Below, in pieces: positions 1 through 8,638 of a stretch of DNA of 14,640 nt. Under the pieces are notes generated by a model. It did no database searches and had not been told where the DNA came from. It was given only the letters and a program-made list of their open reading frames with translations. This stretch comes from Rubrobacter sp. Lineage in GTDB: Bacteria; Actinomycetota; Rubrobacteria; Rubrobacterales; Rubrobacteraceae. The position numbers and the translations under genes are program-made. Within the stretch, counting starts at the first letter, position 1; each line of letters opens with the position of its first letter. The DNA lies in NCBI GenBank assembly GCA_013695335.1, contig JACDAR010000005.1:1-14640 (forward strand). The letters run 5' to 3'.

Positions 1-1622
1 CCCTCCTCGACCTCGTCCCCCTCCTTCGGCTTCTGTTTCAGGATAGAACCCTCCGCCACGGTGTCGCTCGGTTGTGTGTCGGAAGACGAGCCGAGAACCA
101 GGTTGGACTGGGAGAGTAGCTCAGCCGCCTGCGCCGGGGTCTTGCCGAGAACGCTAGGCATCTCGACCGTCGGGGGGCCCGTGCTTACCGTGATCGTCAC
201 CTCCGAGTCCACCCTGGCCTTTCCGCCTGATGGATCCTGGGCAATGACAGCCCCTTCCTGCTCCCTGGCTTCTTTCTCTTCCACGTTCACCTTGAACCCT
301 GCGCTCTTGAGTTCGCGCTCTGCGTCCCCACTCTGTTTGCCCGTGACGTCGGGTACGTCCGCTATCTGGGTTCCGACTATCACCACTTTGATGTCAGAGC
401 CTTTCGCGGCGCGCGCGTTGCTCCCGGGTTTCTGGCTCAGGATGGTGTCTAAGGGCTCTTCGCCTCCTTGCTCGTCTTCGATGATGAGCCCGAAGTCCCT
501 GCCCAAAGCGACCCGCGCCTCGTCCACGGTCATGCCCTTGAGGTCTTGAACCTCGATCTTCGGTGGGGGCGTTTCTTCCTGTGCGTTCTGGATGATCGCG
601 TAGGCTGCCCACGCCAGCAGGGCCAGGATAGCGATCATGAACAGGATCATGGCAGGGGGCATTCCCCTACTGCGGTCGCCTTTCCTTCTCGGATTCGAAG
701 GCGGGGGAATGCGGGTGGTTTCCGCGCCGGAAGCAATCGCGCGGCCAGGGACCACCGCCGCCATCGCCCTGGTCACCATCTCCGTGGTGGCTTCCCTGGG
801 GGCGAGGCCCTTGCTCACCCTTTCGAGGTCATCTATGAGGTCGGCGTCGCTGTCGTAGCGCTCCTCTGGGCTCTTGGCAAGGAGCCGCACGGTTATCGCG
901 TTTATGCCCTCGGGAATGGATGGGTCGAGTTCTATGGGCGGGTGCAGGGGACCGTTGACGTGCTTCATGGCGATCCCGATCGGGGTGTCAGCGTCGTATG
1001 GCAGCTCGCCCGTGAGCATCTCGTACAGGACGACGCCGAGGGAGTACAGGTCGCTCTCTGGGCCTGCGGGATCTCCCATAGCCTGCTCAGGGGAGATGTA
1101 GTGGGCGGTGCCGAGGATCGAACCAGTCCTCGTCATGGTAGAAGAGGTAGCGGCCCTGGCTATTCCGAAGTCAGTTACCTTGATGTCGCCAGAGTCGGTA
1201 ATGAGGATGTTGTGCGGCTTTATGTCGCGGTGGATCACATCCCGCCGGTGCGCTGCCTGGAGGGCGCAGGCGATCTGGAGCGCCACAGCAGAGGCCGTGC
1301 GGGCCGACAAGGCCCCGTGCTTGACTATGTGATCCTTGAGGGTGCCGCCAGGCAGGTACTCCATGGCTATGTAGTACGTTCCGCCCTCTGATTCTCCCCT
1401 GTCGTAGATGGAGACGATGTTGGGGTGCGAGAGGGCAGCCGCGCTCTGGGCCTCGCGCCTGAACCTCTCCACGAACTCGTCGTCGCTGGAGTAGCGTCCG
1501 CTCATGACCTTGAGGGCTACGTCGCGGTCGAGCACGTCGTCATGGGCCAGGTAAACGTCGGCCATGCCACCGCTGCCAAGCGGCTTCACGACACGGTAGC
1601 GATTATCTACTAGATGCTGCAC
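1..1622 (-). CDS. pknB: PknB-type Ser/Thr protein kinase with PASTA domains (C-terminus cut by window edge)
   Basis: Membrane receptor kinase that phosphorylates cell-wall and division proteins in response to peptidoglycan fragments or lipid II. I translated the minus strand by hand: 540 codons are open with no frameshift. The kinase domain spans about residues 9-275, with glycine loop GSGGMADV at 16-23, ATP lysine K38, HRDIKPHN at 131-138 (catalytic D133), DFG at 151-153 and SPE at 177-179. The activation loop is rich in T/S (160-172), as expected for autophosphorylation. A basic juxtamembrane stretch (about 310-320) precedes one membrane span (about 324-343). PASTA repeats follow at about 355-417, 420-482 and 484 onward, the last incomplete. 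GTG at 1620-1622 gives the usual N-terminus; TTG at 1626-1628 is an alternative. No strong ribosome site is visible. It lies 17 bases after pbpA and is probably translated from the same operon message. Confidence 0.95.
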   Translation of the reverse strand, partial: MQHLVDNRYRVVKPLGSGGMADVYLAHDDVLDRDVALKVMSGRYSSDDEFVERFRREAQSAAALSHPNIVSIYDRGESEGGTYYIAMEYLPGGTLKDHIVKHGALSARTASAVALQIACALQAAHRRDVIHRDIKPHNILITDSGDIKVTDFGIARAATSSTMTRTGSILGTAHYISPEQAMGDPAGPESDLYSLGVVLYEMLTGELPYDADTPIGIAMKHVNGPLHPPIELDPSIPEGINAITVRLLAKSPEERYDSDADLIDDLERVSKGLAPREATTEMVTRAMAAVVPGRAIASGAETTRIPPPSNPRRKGDRSRGMPPAMILFMIAILALLAWAAYAIIQNAQEETPPPKIEVQDLKGMTVDEARVALGRDFGLIIEDEQGGEEPLDTILSQKPGSNARAAKGSDIKVVIVGTQIADVPDVTGKQSGDAERELKSAGFKVNVEEKEAREQEGAVIAQDPSGGKARVDSEVTITVSTGPPTVEMPSVLGKTPAQAAELLSQSNLVLGSSSDTQPSDTVAEGSILKQKPKEGDEVEE

Positions 1623-1639
1623 AGGCAAGAATTATAACG

Positions 1640-3094
1640 CTAACCGCCGTCACGCTTCAGATACTCCTCCATCATGTCTTGTGCGATGGGAATTGCAGGG
1701 GTGTCAGCATCGCCGTTCGGCGCGATCTCGCCCCCGTTCTCCACCATGACGGCCACGGCTATCTGGGGGTCGTCCGCCGGGGCGAAGGAGACGAACCATG
1801 AATGCGGCTCGCGCGGCGGAGCCTCGGCCGTTCCCGTCTTGCCAGCCACCTTGACGCCTGGGACCTCGGCGGCCGTGAGCTGGCCCGTGGTGATGACGCC
1901 CTGCATCATCTGGTTGAGGGTCTGCGCGGTCTGCACGTCTATGGGTCGCCTGCGGACGCTCTGGGCGGGGCGGTCTATTATGATGCCGTCCGGGGAGCGG
2001 ACCTCGCGCACCAGCCTGGGCTCCATCATCACGCCGTCGTTGGCTACGGTGGCTGCCACGAGGCCCATCTCGAAGACGTTGGATGAGACCCTGTCCTGGC
2101 CGAAGGCGATCTGGGCAGTGTTTCCCTCTACCCATTGATCCACGGGATACCCGAGGTCGCTGCCGGATACCGGCAGGATGAAGTCGTCGTAGGGATCGCC
2201 GTACCCGAAATCCCTTGCCGTGTCGTAGAGGAGCTGCGGACCCACCTCGTATATGGCTATCTTGGCGAAGATCACGTTCACGGAGAATGCCAGCGCCTCG
2301 GCGAAGGTCAACTCCCCATAATCCTTTCCCTGATAGTTGTAGACCCTGTACCCAGGCGTATCCAGATAACCAGGGTCGAAGAACTCGTCTGTGGGCCGAA
2401 CGCCTGCCTTGAGCGCGGCGCTTGAGGTTATGAGCTTGAAGGTCGAGCCTGGCGGATAGAGGCTCTGGGTGGCCCTGTCGAGAAGGGGCGCGTTCGGGTT
2501 CTGGATGAGCTTGGGGAACTCGTCGTCTATGTTGTTTGGCTCATAGGAAGGGCTTGTTACGAGGGCGAGTATCTCGCCTGTTTTCGGGTCTATTGCCATC
2601 GCCGAACCCCTGCCCGTTACCGTCTGCCCAAGCTCGTCGTACGCTATCCGCTGCAACTCCGGGTCGAGGGTGAGCTCCACGTTGTTGCCAGGCTGACGTC
2701 CGCCTCGGACCTGGTTTATGAGGTCGTCGAGGGTTGTCGGGTCGCTGCTGACGCCCGAGAGGTTGGAATTCTCGGCTATCTCGATGCCGCTCGCCCCGTA
2801 GCGCACGCTCCAGTAGCCGATCACGTTCGAGAACGCTGCCCCTTGAGGGTAGATCCTCTCGTATACGGCGCCGCCTTTCGTTTTGTGGCCCTCGCTGCGG
2901 GCGAGCACGGTCTTGCCATCGCCAGCCAGGATGAGGCCCCTCGGCGCCTCTATGGACCGCCTGGTTTGCAGGCCGTTGTTCGGGTTGTTCGCCAGAGATT
3001 CGCGGGCGTAGACCTGCCAGTAGACGAGCATCCCAACCAGCGCCACGAAGCCAGCGACGAAAAGGTAGAACGTGCGCAGCAGGTGGACGTTCAC
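1640..3094 (-). CDS. pbpA: PbpA, class B penicillin-binding protein (peptidoglycan transpeptidase)
   Basis: Bitopic DD-transpeptidase that cross-links new peptidoglycan, working with the SEDS polymerase encoded just upstream. The protein has 484 residues, close to mycobacterial PbpA. It has an N-terminal membrane span (about 8-27), a dimerisation/pedestal region (about 40-150) and a transpeptidase domain (about 160-480). The three penicillin-binding motifs are present: STFK with nucleophile S217 and K220, SVN at 271-273, and KTG at 419-421 followed by TAE. The start is GTG at 3092-3094, and its GTGA contains the rodA stop, so translation is probably coupled. SVN rather than SSN in the second motif is within family variation. 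Confidence 0.95.
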   Translation of the reverse strand: MNVHLLRTFYLFVAGFVALVGMLVYWQVYARESLANNPNNGLQTRRSIEAPRGLILAGDGKTVLARSEGHKTKGGAVYERIYPQGAAFSNVIGYWSVRYGASGIEIAENSNLSGVSSDPTTLDDLINQVRGGRQPGNNVELTLDPELQRIAYDELGQTVTGRGSAMAIDPKTGEILALVTSPSYEPNNIDDEFPKLIQNPNAPLLDRATQSLYPPGSTFKLITSSAALKAGVRPTDEFFDPGYLDTPGYRVYNYQGKDYGELTFAEALAFSVNVIFAKIAIYEVGPQLLYDTARDFGYGDPYDDFILPVSGSDLGYPVDQWVEGNTAQIAFGQDRVSSNVFEMGLVAATVANDGVMMEPRLVREVRSPDGIIIDRPAQSVRRRPIDVQTAQTLNQMMQGVITTGQLTAAEVPGVKVAGKTGTAEAPPREPHSWFVSFAPADDPQIAVAVMVENGGEIAPNGDADTPAIPIAQDMMEEYLKRDGG

Positions 3095-4395
3095 AGGCGA
3101 TCCTCGGGCGGGAGCAACTCCTCCGCCTCGCGCTTGCCTGAACGCTCGGAGATCACCAGCAGCAAGCCAGTGAGGATGAAGCTACCGACCACCGAAGAGC
3201 CTCCGTAGGAGACGAAGGGCAGCGTGATGCCTGTAAGCGGTATCGCCTTGGTCACGCCGCCTATGATAACCAGGGTCTGCATGGCGAACATGGCGGTCAG
3301 GCCGAAAGCCAGGAGTTTGGAGGCGTCATCGCCTGCCAGAAGCGCGATCTTGATCCCCCTGTAGGTGAAGAACAGGAAAGCCAGGATCACAGCAGTCGCC
3401 CCGACCAGGCCAAGCTCGCTGGCTACCGTGGAGAAGATGAAGTCGGTCTGAACCTCGGGGATTGTCTGGGAGAATCCCGCCCCGAGCCCCGTTCCGGTCA
3501 GGCCGCCGTCCGCGATGTTGAAGATGCTCTGGAGGATCTGGAACCCCGTGCTATCCGGTTCTTCCCACGGGTCTAGCCATGCCTCCACCCGCACCTTCAC
3601 GTGGTCGAACAGCAGGAAGGTGAGGATCGAACCGAAAGCGAAGAGGATGGAGCCCAGGATCACGTACGCGGTGCGGCCCGTCGCCACGTAGAGCATCAAC
3701 AAAGGCACGGCGAAGAACAGCAGGCTCGACCCGAGATCTTTCTCGAAGATCAAAAGCCCGAGGGAACCTGCCCACACAAGGGCCACGGGCCCGAAGTATT
3801 TGATGGCGGGAAGTTGCACGCCCATGAAGGTACGGCTGGTGGCCGCCATCACCTCGCGCTTCTCGGCCAGGTATCCCGCGAAGAAGATGGTGAGCGCAAT
3901 GCGGGCGAACTCCGATGGCTGGAAGTTCACAGGCCCCAGGTCAACCCACAACTGCGCGCCGTTGACCTCGTAGCCCAGGGGCGTGAAGGTCATCAGGATC
4001 AGGCCGAAAGCGGCTATCACCATGAGGTATTTGTAGTTGAAGAGTCGCGAGTAGTTGCGGAAGAAGAGCACTATGAAGAGCATGGCCCCGCTGCCTACCA
4101 GTATCCATATTGCCTGACTGAGGGCCAAACCCTCCACACCGGGGACATTGTAAGTGAGACGGAAGATGAGGACGAGTCCGAGTCCCGTGAGCAGCGTCAC
4201 TATGGGCAGGAGCAGCACGTCTGAGTGCGGCAACCACAGCCTGACGCCAAGGTAGAGCGCAAACAGCGTACCCGCATAGTACGCCCCGTAGATGAGCGGC
4301 GGGCTCGTCGCCTGCTGAACGAAGATCAGGGTTGCGAATCCCATTATGGTGACGAGCAGGGCCAGGATCATGGGCGTGGTGGCGCGTTGGGTCAC
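3091..4395 (-). CDS. rodA: RodA/FtsW-type SEDS peptidoglycan glycosyltransferase
   Basis: Polytopic enzyme that polymerises lipid II into glycan strands in the cytoplasmic membrane, partnered with a class B PBP. The 434 residues are dominated by hydrophobic spans, about ten by eye, starting at residue 10. The conserved extracellular loop of the SEDS family is clear around residues 270-300 (WLDPWEEPDSTGFQILQS, then GGLTGTGLGAG). The C-terminal signature LPFVSYGGSS is at about 390-400. The start is GTG at 4393-4395, with AAGG in the 11-base gap after pstP. The rodA-pbpA order and overlap match the actinobacterial cluster, so RodA is the better name, though FtsW cannot be excluded by sequence alone. 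Confidence 0.94.
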   Translation of the reverse strand: MTQRATTPMILALLVTIMGFATLIFVQQATSPPLIYGAYYAGTLFALYLGVRLWLPHSDVLLLPIVTLLTGLGLVLIFRLTYNVPGVEGLALSQAIWILVGSGAMLFIVLFFRNYSRLFNYKYLMVIAAFGLILMTFTPLGYEVNGAQLWVDLGPVNFQPSEFARIALTIFFAGYLAEKREVMAATSRTFMGVQLPAIKYFGPVALVWAGSLGLLIFEKDLGSSLLFFAVPLLMLYVATGRTAYVILGSILFAFGSILTFLLFDHVKVRVEAWLDPWEEPDSTGFQILQSIFNIADGGLTGTGLGAGFSQTIPEVQTDFIFSTVASELGLVGATAVILAFLFFTYRGIKIALLAGDDASKLLAFGLTAMFAMQTLVIIGGVTKAIPLTGITLPFVSYGGSSVVGSFILTGLLLVISERSGKREAEELLPPEDRL

Positions 4396-4406
4396 GTCAA
4401 AACCTT

Positions 4407-5603
4407 CTAACTTCCCAGATCCTGCACGACTTTGTCTATTTCATCCCTGGTATACAGCTTGTGGTTCTCTATGGGCGCCCTGTATGGGTCGGCCACCTCG
4501 GATTCCTGCACGCCAGTCCGTTTGTCCACCCGATTGAGGTCGAGGCTCCCAATAGAGTAAGGGATACCCTGGTTCAGCACCACCTCCCCGGCATCGAAGC
4601 TCAGGAAGTACCGGCTGGAGCCCCACAGATAAGCCGGTGTGAGGGCCGCGATCACCACCAGGATCACTGCGAGGCCCCGGATAGCTTTCCCCAGCACACC
4701 CAGGATACCGCGGGATCTCTTGCGCCTCGCCCTGCCCCTCGCCGCCCTCCTGCTCCTGGCGGTCCTGGCCTCGCTCCGGGAGTTGCCGGGTTGGCGTCTC
4801 GGGAGGTGGCCGTCCTGGTCGGGAGGTGGCACTGCCTCCATCTCCCGCGTGCCGCCCCTGGAGTCCTCCTTCGGCTCCTCGGCCACCTTTACGTCAACAA
4901 CCACCACCGTCACGTTGTCCGTGCCGCCGGCGTCCAGGGCTGCGGAGATCAAAATCCGCGACGGGGCTTCGGGGTTCTCCCTATGTTCCCTCAGAATGGA
5001 GCCTATGCGGTCCTCGGAGATCATGTCAGAAAGCCCGTCGGAACAAAGCAGAAGCCGGTCTCCCGCCTCGACCGGCAGCACCATGTTGTCCGCCTCGACC
5101 TCGTCTTCCGCCCCGAGGGCGCGGGTTATGAGGTTCTTCTGGGGGTGTTCCGCAGCCTGGGCGCGGGTGAGGTCGCCGCTGCGCACTAGTTCCGCGACCA
5201 GCGAATGGTCTTCTGTCAGGGGACGCAGGATTCCGTCCCGCAGCAGGTACGCCCTGGAGTCGCCGACGTGTGAGATCTCAGCGCGCGGCTCCCCGCGGTT
5301 GCCGCCGAAGCGCAGGGCCACCACCGTCGTGCCCATCCCGGAGAGCTTTTCGTCGTCGCGGGCGGCTGACAGTATGCGGCGGTTGGCGTCCCTTATGGCT
5401 TCCTCGAAGGTTTCGTCAGGCTCCAGATGGCGCAGCACCTCCACGGTCATGGAGCTTGCAACCTCACCAGCCTCGAAGCCGCCTATGCCGTCTGCAACCA
5501 CGAAGAGCGTCTCGTCCGCGCCGTCGCCGATGAGCATCGAGTCCTCGTTGTTGCGCCGCACCTTGCCCGCGTCGGTGAGGCCGAAGTGTTCCAGATAGAG
5601 CAT
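4407..5603 (-). CDS. pstP: PstP, PP2C-type membrane Ser/Thr phosphatase
   Basis: Metal-dependent phosphatase that removes phosphate from the Ser/Thr kinases and their substrates. It has 398 residues. The catalytic PP2C domain (about 1-240) carries RRNNED at 16-21, DGIGG at 38-42, GDSRAY at 114-119, CSDGLSD at 187-193 and GGTDNVTVV at 226-234, which together supply the metal-binding aspartates. A charged linker follows; residues 269-298 are very rich in Arg. One membrane span lies at about 307-328, then a short extracytoplasmic tail of about 70 residues resembling the outer domain of actinobacterial PstP. The ATG at 5601-5603 lies 9 bases after the fhaB stop. It is the only phosphatase seen for the two kinases here. 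Confidence 0.95.
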   Translation of the reverse strand: MLYLEHFGLTDAGKVRRNNEDSMLIGDGADETLFVVADGIGGFEAGEVASSMTVEVLRHLEPDETFEEAIRDANRRILSAARDDEKLSGMGTTVVALRFGGNRGEPRAEISHVGDSRAYLLRDGILRPLTEDHSLVAELVRSGDLTRAQAAEHPQKNLITRALGAEDEVEADNMVLPVEAGDRLLLCSDGLSDMISEDRIGSILREHRENPEAPSRILISAALDAGGTDNVTVVVVDVKVAEEPKEDSRGGTREMEAVPPPDQDGHLPRRQPGNSRSEARTARSRRAARGRARRKRSRGILGVLGKAIRGLAVILVVIAALTPAYLWGSSRYFLSFDAGEVVLNQGIPYSIGSLDLNRVDKRTGVQESEVADPYRAPIENHKLYTRDEIDKVVQDLGS

Positions 5604-5612
5604 GCCGAAAAG

Positions 5613-6149
5613 CTACTCCACGTACCTGAACGTGGTGGAGCCGACCCTGACCGTATCCCCCGGGCGCAGCGGCGTCGCACCGACCGTCTTGCGCCCGTTG
5701 ACGAAGGTGCCGTTGGTCGAACCCGTGTCCTCCACGTAGAGGAGGCCGCCGTGCCTGGTTAGCTGGGCGTGCCGCCCTGAAGCGTAATCGTCGCTCTTGA
5801 GAACTATGTCGTTGGCTGATGACCGGCCAAGCGACACCTCGCCGTCAGTGAGCGAGAAGCGGGTCTCGGGCGCCATGATGTCAGAGTCCTCTACCACTAG
5901 CTCGGCAGCGCCGTAAGACCCAGGTACGGGCCTGCCCATCGGACTCCTGGCGCCCCCGTTGCCGAGGCTGGTTGGGGCTGGCGTCCTTGCCCTCCGGTTC
6001 TCCCGCCGACCTGATTCGTAGGTCTTTCCTTCTTCAGGCACCTGACGGAGGTCTCCGATTCCCCGGCGCACCACGGAGTAGATAAATGCAAGCAGCAGCA
6101 AGAGCAGCAGGGCTTTCGCCGCAAGCAGGGGAACCTGGATCTCCAGCAC
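5613..6149 (-). CDS. fhaB: FhaB, membrane-anchored FHA-domain protein
   Basis: Phosphothreonine-binding adaptor that links kinase signalling to septal and cell-wall proteins. With GTG at 6147-6149 it has 178 residues: a membrane span at about 8-26, a basic Pro/Arg/Gly linker (about 30-80) and a C-terminal FHA domain (about 95-178). The FHA core residues are visible: GR at 108-109, S124 and H127 of the SxxH motif, and the STNGTFVNG strand at 144-152. I chose the GTG because an excellent ribosome site sits 8 bases upstream and because family members begin directly with the membrane helix. The longer reading from 6233 would overlap fhaA by 80 bases. The gap after fhaA is 4 bases. Confidence 0.92.
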   Translation of the reverse strand: MLEIQVPLLAAKALLLLLLLAFIYSVVRRGIGDLRQVPEEGKTYESGRRENRRARTPAPTSLGNGGARSPMGRPVPGSYGAAELVVEDSDIMAPETRFSLTDGEVSLGRSSANDIVLKSDDYASGRHAQLTRHGGLLYVEDTGSTNGTFVNGRKTVGATPLRPGDTVRVGSTTFRYVE

Positions 6150-6153
6150 TTCT

Positions 6154-7029
6154 CTAGCCCCCTCCGGAGCCCGCCGCAGCCTCTCCTCCCGAGGCTTCAC
6201 CCGGGGCGTCGATGTGGCGGACGAAGCGGGCAACGCTCTGGCCGAAGGTCAGTTCGTCGCCGTCCTCTATCCGCTCGCGGTCTATGGGAGCGCCGTCGAG
6301 GAGCGTGCCGTTGGTAGAGCCGAGATCCTCGACTATGAAGCCGTTCTCAGAGCGCGTGACCCTGGCGTGCTGCCTTGAGACGTTCGGGTCGTTGACCACA
6401 ACGTCGTTTTCGTACGAACGCCCGACGGTCCACGGACCCCGTCCTTCCAGCGCCTGCGCCTCGCCGCCCAGGACCAGCTCAACTCTTTCGCGCGCCAGCC
6501 CGTGGCGCCTGGCGTCGGCCACCGAGATGGCCGTGGTGCCCTGTTCGCCCGCGCCGCCATCGCCCCCACCGCTAGCTGCGGCGGTGATGTCGTCTGTGCG
6601 GAAGATGCGGGTCTGGCCCGAGGTGTCTGAGGGAGCGTCCTTCTCGCGCTGGCCGTCTGCCGGGCCTGTCAGCTTCGCCGTTACCCCGAACTCCCCGAAG
6701 CGCAGGGATTCCTCCGTGGCGAACCGGATCTTGGGCGGCGTCATCAGGTGGTAGCTCTTGTTCTCGGCGTGGGTGGATGCGTACTGGATCAGCTCTTCCC
6801 TCAAAGCCGTCTGGTACGCCTGGATGGACTCGGTGTCGTCCTCGGAGAGGTGGATGGTGAAGTCGTTGGGTGCGTAAGTGCGCGAGATGGAGACCATCCT
6901 GCCCTCATCCATCTGCTTCGTGAGGCCCTTGGCGATCTCGACGGGGTGGATCTGCCGCCGGAAAGCCCGCCCGAATACGCCCTCGACGAGCGACTCCATC
7001 CGCTTTTCTATGCCTTTCAGGAAACCCAA
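6154..7029 (-). CDS. fhaA: FhaA, DUF3662 plus FHA-domain protein
   Basis: Cytoplasmic phosphothreonine reader that, in mycobacteria, binds the phosphorylated pseudokinase domain of MviN/MurJ and modulates peptidoglycan precursor export. It has 291 residues. The N-terminal FhaA_N/DUF3662 domain spans about 1-120 (FGRAFRRQIHPVEIAKGL at 19-36, YAPNDFTIHL at 52-61). A Gly/Ala/Asp-rich linker (about 125-170) follows, then the FHA domain (about 193-270) with GR at 203-204, S218 and H221, and STNGT at 238-242. The tail is Gly/Ala-rich. TTG at 7027-7029 is chosen because the GFLKGIEKRMESL start matches the family's N-terminal helix; AGAGGG lies 9 bases before it. ATG at residue 11 is a weaker alternative. 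The gap after the upstream kinase is 6 bases. Confidence 0.93.
   Translation of the reverse strand: MGFLKGIEKRMESLVEGVFGRAFRRQIHPVEIAKGLTKQMDEGRMVSISRTYAPNDFTIHLSEDDTESIQAYQTALREELIQYASTHAENKSYHLMTPPKIRFATEESLRFGEFGVTAKLTGPADGQREKDAPSDTSGQTRIFRTDDITAAASGGGDGGAGEQGTTAISVADARRHGLARERVELVLGGEAQALEGRGPWTVGRSYENDVVVNDPNVSRQHARVTRSENGFIVEDLGSTNGTLLDGAPIDRERIEDGDELTFGQSVARFVRHIDAPGEASGGEAAAGSGGG
6158..6165 (-). promoter_or_regulatory. Ribosome binding site deciding the fhaB start
   Basis: GGAGGGGG on the minus strand, 8 bases before GTG 6149-6147. It lies inside the last codons of fhaA and supports the short fhaB start over the longer open frame. Confidence 0.75.
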
Positions 7030-7035
7030 AGGAAA

Positions 7036-8628
7036 TTACCCTCTCACCCGTGACCCAAGATACCTCAATACACCATACATTATAGCCGCGAAACCGAGGG
7101 ATATCAGGGCCTGGCCGCGCGCGTTTGGGTTCTCGGAGATGACCAGGGCATACCCGAAGACCCCGCCACCAACCGCCACGAGCAGCCCCACTATCCACCG
7201 GCCGGTCCATTCCCCAAGCGACACTACCCCGGCCATCACCGCCCACAACACGAAAAGAAGGGCGAATGAGGGATGGGACTCCCGGACGTACTCGACGATC
7301 CTCCCGGTCCAATCCAGGAGATCCGGGATGGGCAGCGAAGCCGGTATGGGGTCGAACCTGACCCCCGAGTAGGGGACGCGGGCATCGCCGACCGCGAGAT
7401 CGTAGCCCACCAGAAACAACGCCCCTGCCACCGCCGAGAGGACTGCCCCGAGCGGGCGCATTAGCGCACCGAACAGGAGCGGCAACCCTGCGCCGAGCCC
7501 CACGGCTGCCATCGGGACGCCGAGCACCGGCCCGAGCGGGAGTTTGCTCACCCCGCCGCTCATGGCGCTGCCAGCTATAACCCACGTCCCCCCGATGGCG
7601 GGGACGAGCAACGCGAACCCAAGCCCGACCCCGTTCTTCAGCAGCGCCACGGCGAGCGCGACAACGAGGCCGAGTGCGGCTATGCGGGGCAACAGGTAGC
7701 CGAGCACCGCGAGCCCTGCCGCTATCCCCGCCGCCTGCGCCCCGTCCTGTTGCATGATCTGTGCGCCGAGTAGGTAGCCGAGCCATCCGGCCGCCGCGCC
7801 GTTGGCGCCGCGCAACAGGTGGTCGGTGATCCTGCGTGAGACTTTGTCTGGGATTCTGTCAGGCTCGCTCACCGTGGCTTGCGTCGAGCTGCCCCTGCGG
7901 CCCGTCAGGAGCTTCAGGGCGGCCCTGGCGTTGCGCGGACGGTGGTCGGGGTTGGGGGATGTGGCTCTGTCCACAAACTCCCGCAGGCGCGGGGGAAGCT
8001 CGTCAGGCTGGTGCGCCAGGAGGGTGCGGGCCGTGGCCCCCACAGCGTAGATGTCCGAAAGTTCGCTCGGGTCCGCGCCGTCCATGATCTCGGGCGCGAT
8101 GTAGCCTGGCGTGCCCACGGCGAAACCAACCTGCGTCAGGCGGGTGTCGCCGTGGCGATACGCCACCCCGAAGTCCGTCAGCTTCACCCTGCCTTTGCGG
8201 TCCACCAGGGCGTTCTGGGGTTTTATGTCGCGGTGGATGATCCCCTGCTTGTGGGCGTAGGTGAGGGCTTCCAGGATCTGGGCGAGGGCTTCTATCACCT
8301 CTTCAACGTCATAAGCCTGGGCCGCCTCGTTCAGCGGTAGCCCGTGGACGTACTCGGTCACCAAGTAGACTTCGTAGTCGCCCGGGATAATCTCGATGGT
8401 CTCCACAATGTTCTTGTGGCGCAGGCCCTCGGCGATCTGGCCTTCGCGCATGGCCCGCGAGCGTTCGCCCTCGCTGTAGACGGGGATGATCTTGATCGCC
8501 ACGTCGCGCCCGCGTCCCAGGGCTCCCGGCGCGGGGCGGGCACGCCAGACGGTGGCGAAGCCGCCGCGTCCAACCATCTCCGCCAGCTCGTAGCGGCCCT
8601 GGCCCTCGATGTAGCGCGTCTCGGCCAT
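7036..8628 (-). CDS. Ser/Thr protein kinase fused to a multi-spanning membrane domain
   Basis: First gene of the cell-wall signalling operon, 530 residues. The kinase domain is at about 13-242: glycine loop GRGGFATV (20-27), ATP lysine K46, HRDIKPQN (132-139, catalytic D134), DFG (152-154) and APE (178-180). All catalytic residues are present, so it should be active. The C-lobe after SDIYAVGA (191-198) is short: the stretch holding the usual PF motif and helix G appears reduced. Residues 243-272 form a polar linker. About 275-525 is hydrophobic, with eight or nine predicted spans and a soluble loop near 415-450. There are no PASTA repeats. By position it may replace PknA, but the domain layout differs. 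The ATG at 8626-8628 starts just before the kinase fold. The frame stays open upstream only because it crosses the tRNA antisense. Confidence 0.92.
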   Translation of the reverse strand: MAETRYIEGQGRYELAEMVGRGGFATVWRARPAPGALGRGRDVAIKIIPVYSEGERSRAMREGQIAEGLRHKNIVETIEIIPGDYEVYLVTEYVHGLPLNEAAQAYDVEEVIEALAQILEALTYAHKQGIIHRDIKPQNALVDRKGRVKLTDFGVAYRHGDTRLTQVGFAVGTPGYIAPEIMDGADPSELSDIYAVGATARTLLAHQPDELPPRLREFVDRATSPNPDHRPRNARAALKLLTGRRGSSTQATVSEPDRIPDKVSRRITDHLLRGANGAAAGWLGYLLGAQIMQQDGAQAAGIAAGLAVLGYLLPRIAALGLVVALAVALLKNGVGLGFALLVPAIGGTWVIAGSAMSGGVSKLPLGPVLGVPMAAVGLGAGLPLLFGALMRPLGAVLSAVAGALFLVGYDLAVGDARVPYSGVRFDPIPASLPIPDLLDWTGRIVEYVRESHPSFALLFVLWAVMAGVVSLGEWTGRWIVGLLVAVGGGVFGYALVISENPNARGQALISLGFAAIMYGVLRYLGSRVRG

Positions 8629-8638
8629 ATTGCGCGCT

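Noticed and set aside
468..1391. Long plus-strand open frame of about 300 codons opposite the PknB gene
   Set aside because: The minus strand encodes a complete and well-conserved kinase here; the plus frame is a shadow caused by high GC and shows no recognisable domain.
4675..4810. Repeat-like GC-rich block in pstP
   Set aside because: It encodes the Arg-rich linker between the phosphatase domain and the membrane span; it is low-complexity coding sequence, not a DNA repeat.
6150..6233. Longer FhaB beginning inside fhaA
   Set aside because: It overlaps fhaA by 80 bases, adds a non-conserved Arg/Pro-rich leader and ignores the strong ribosome site before GTG 6149.
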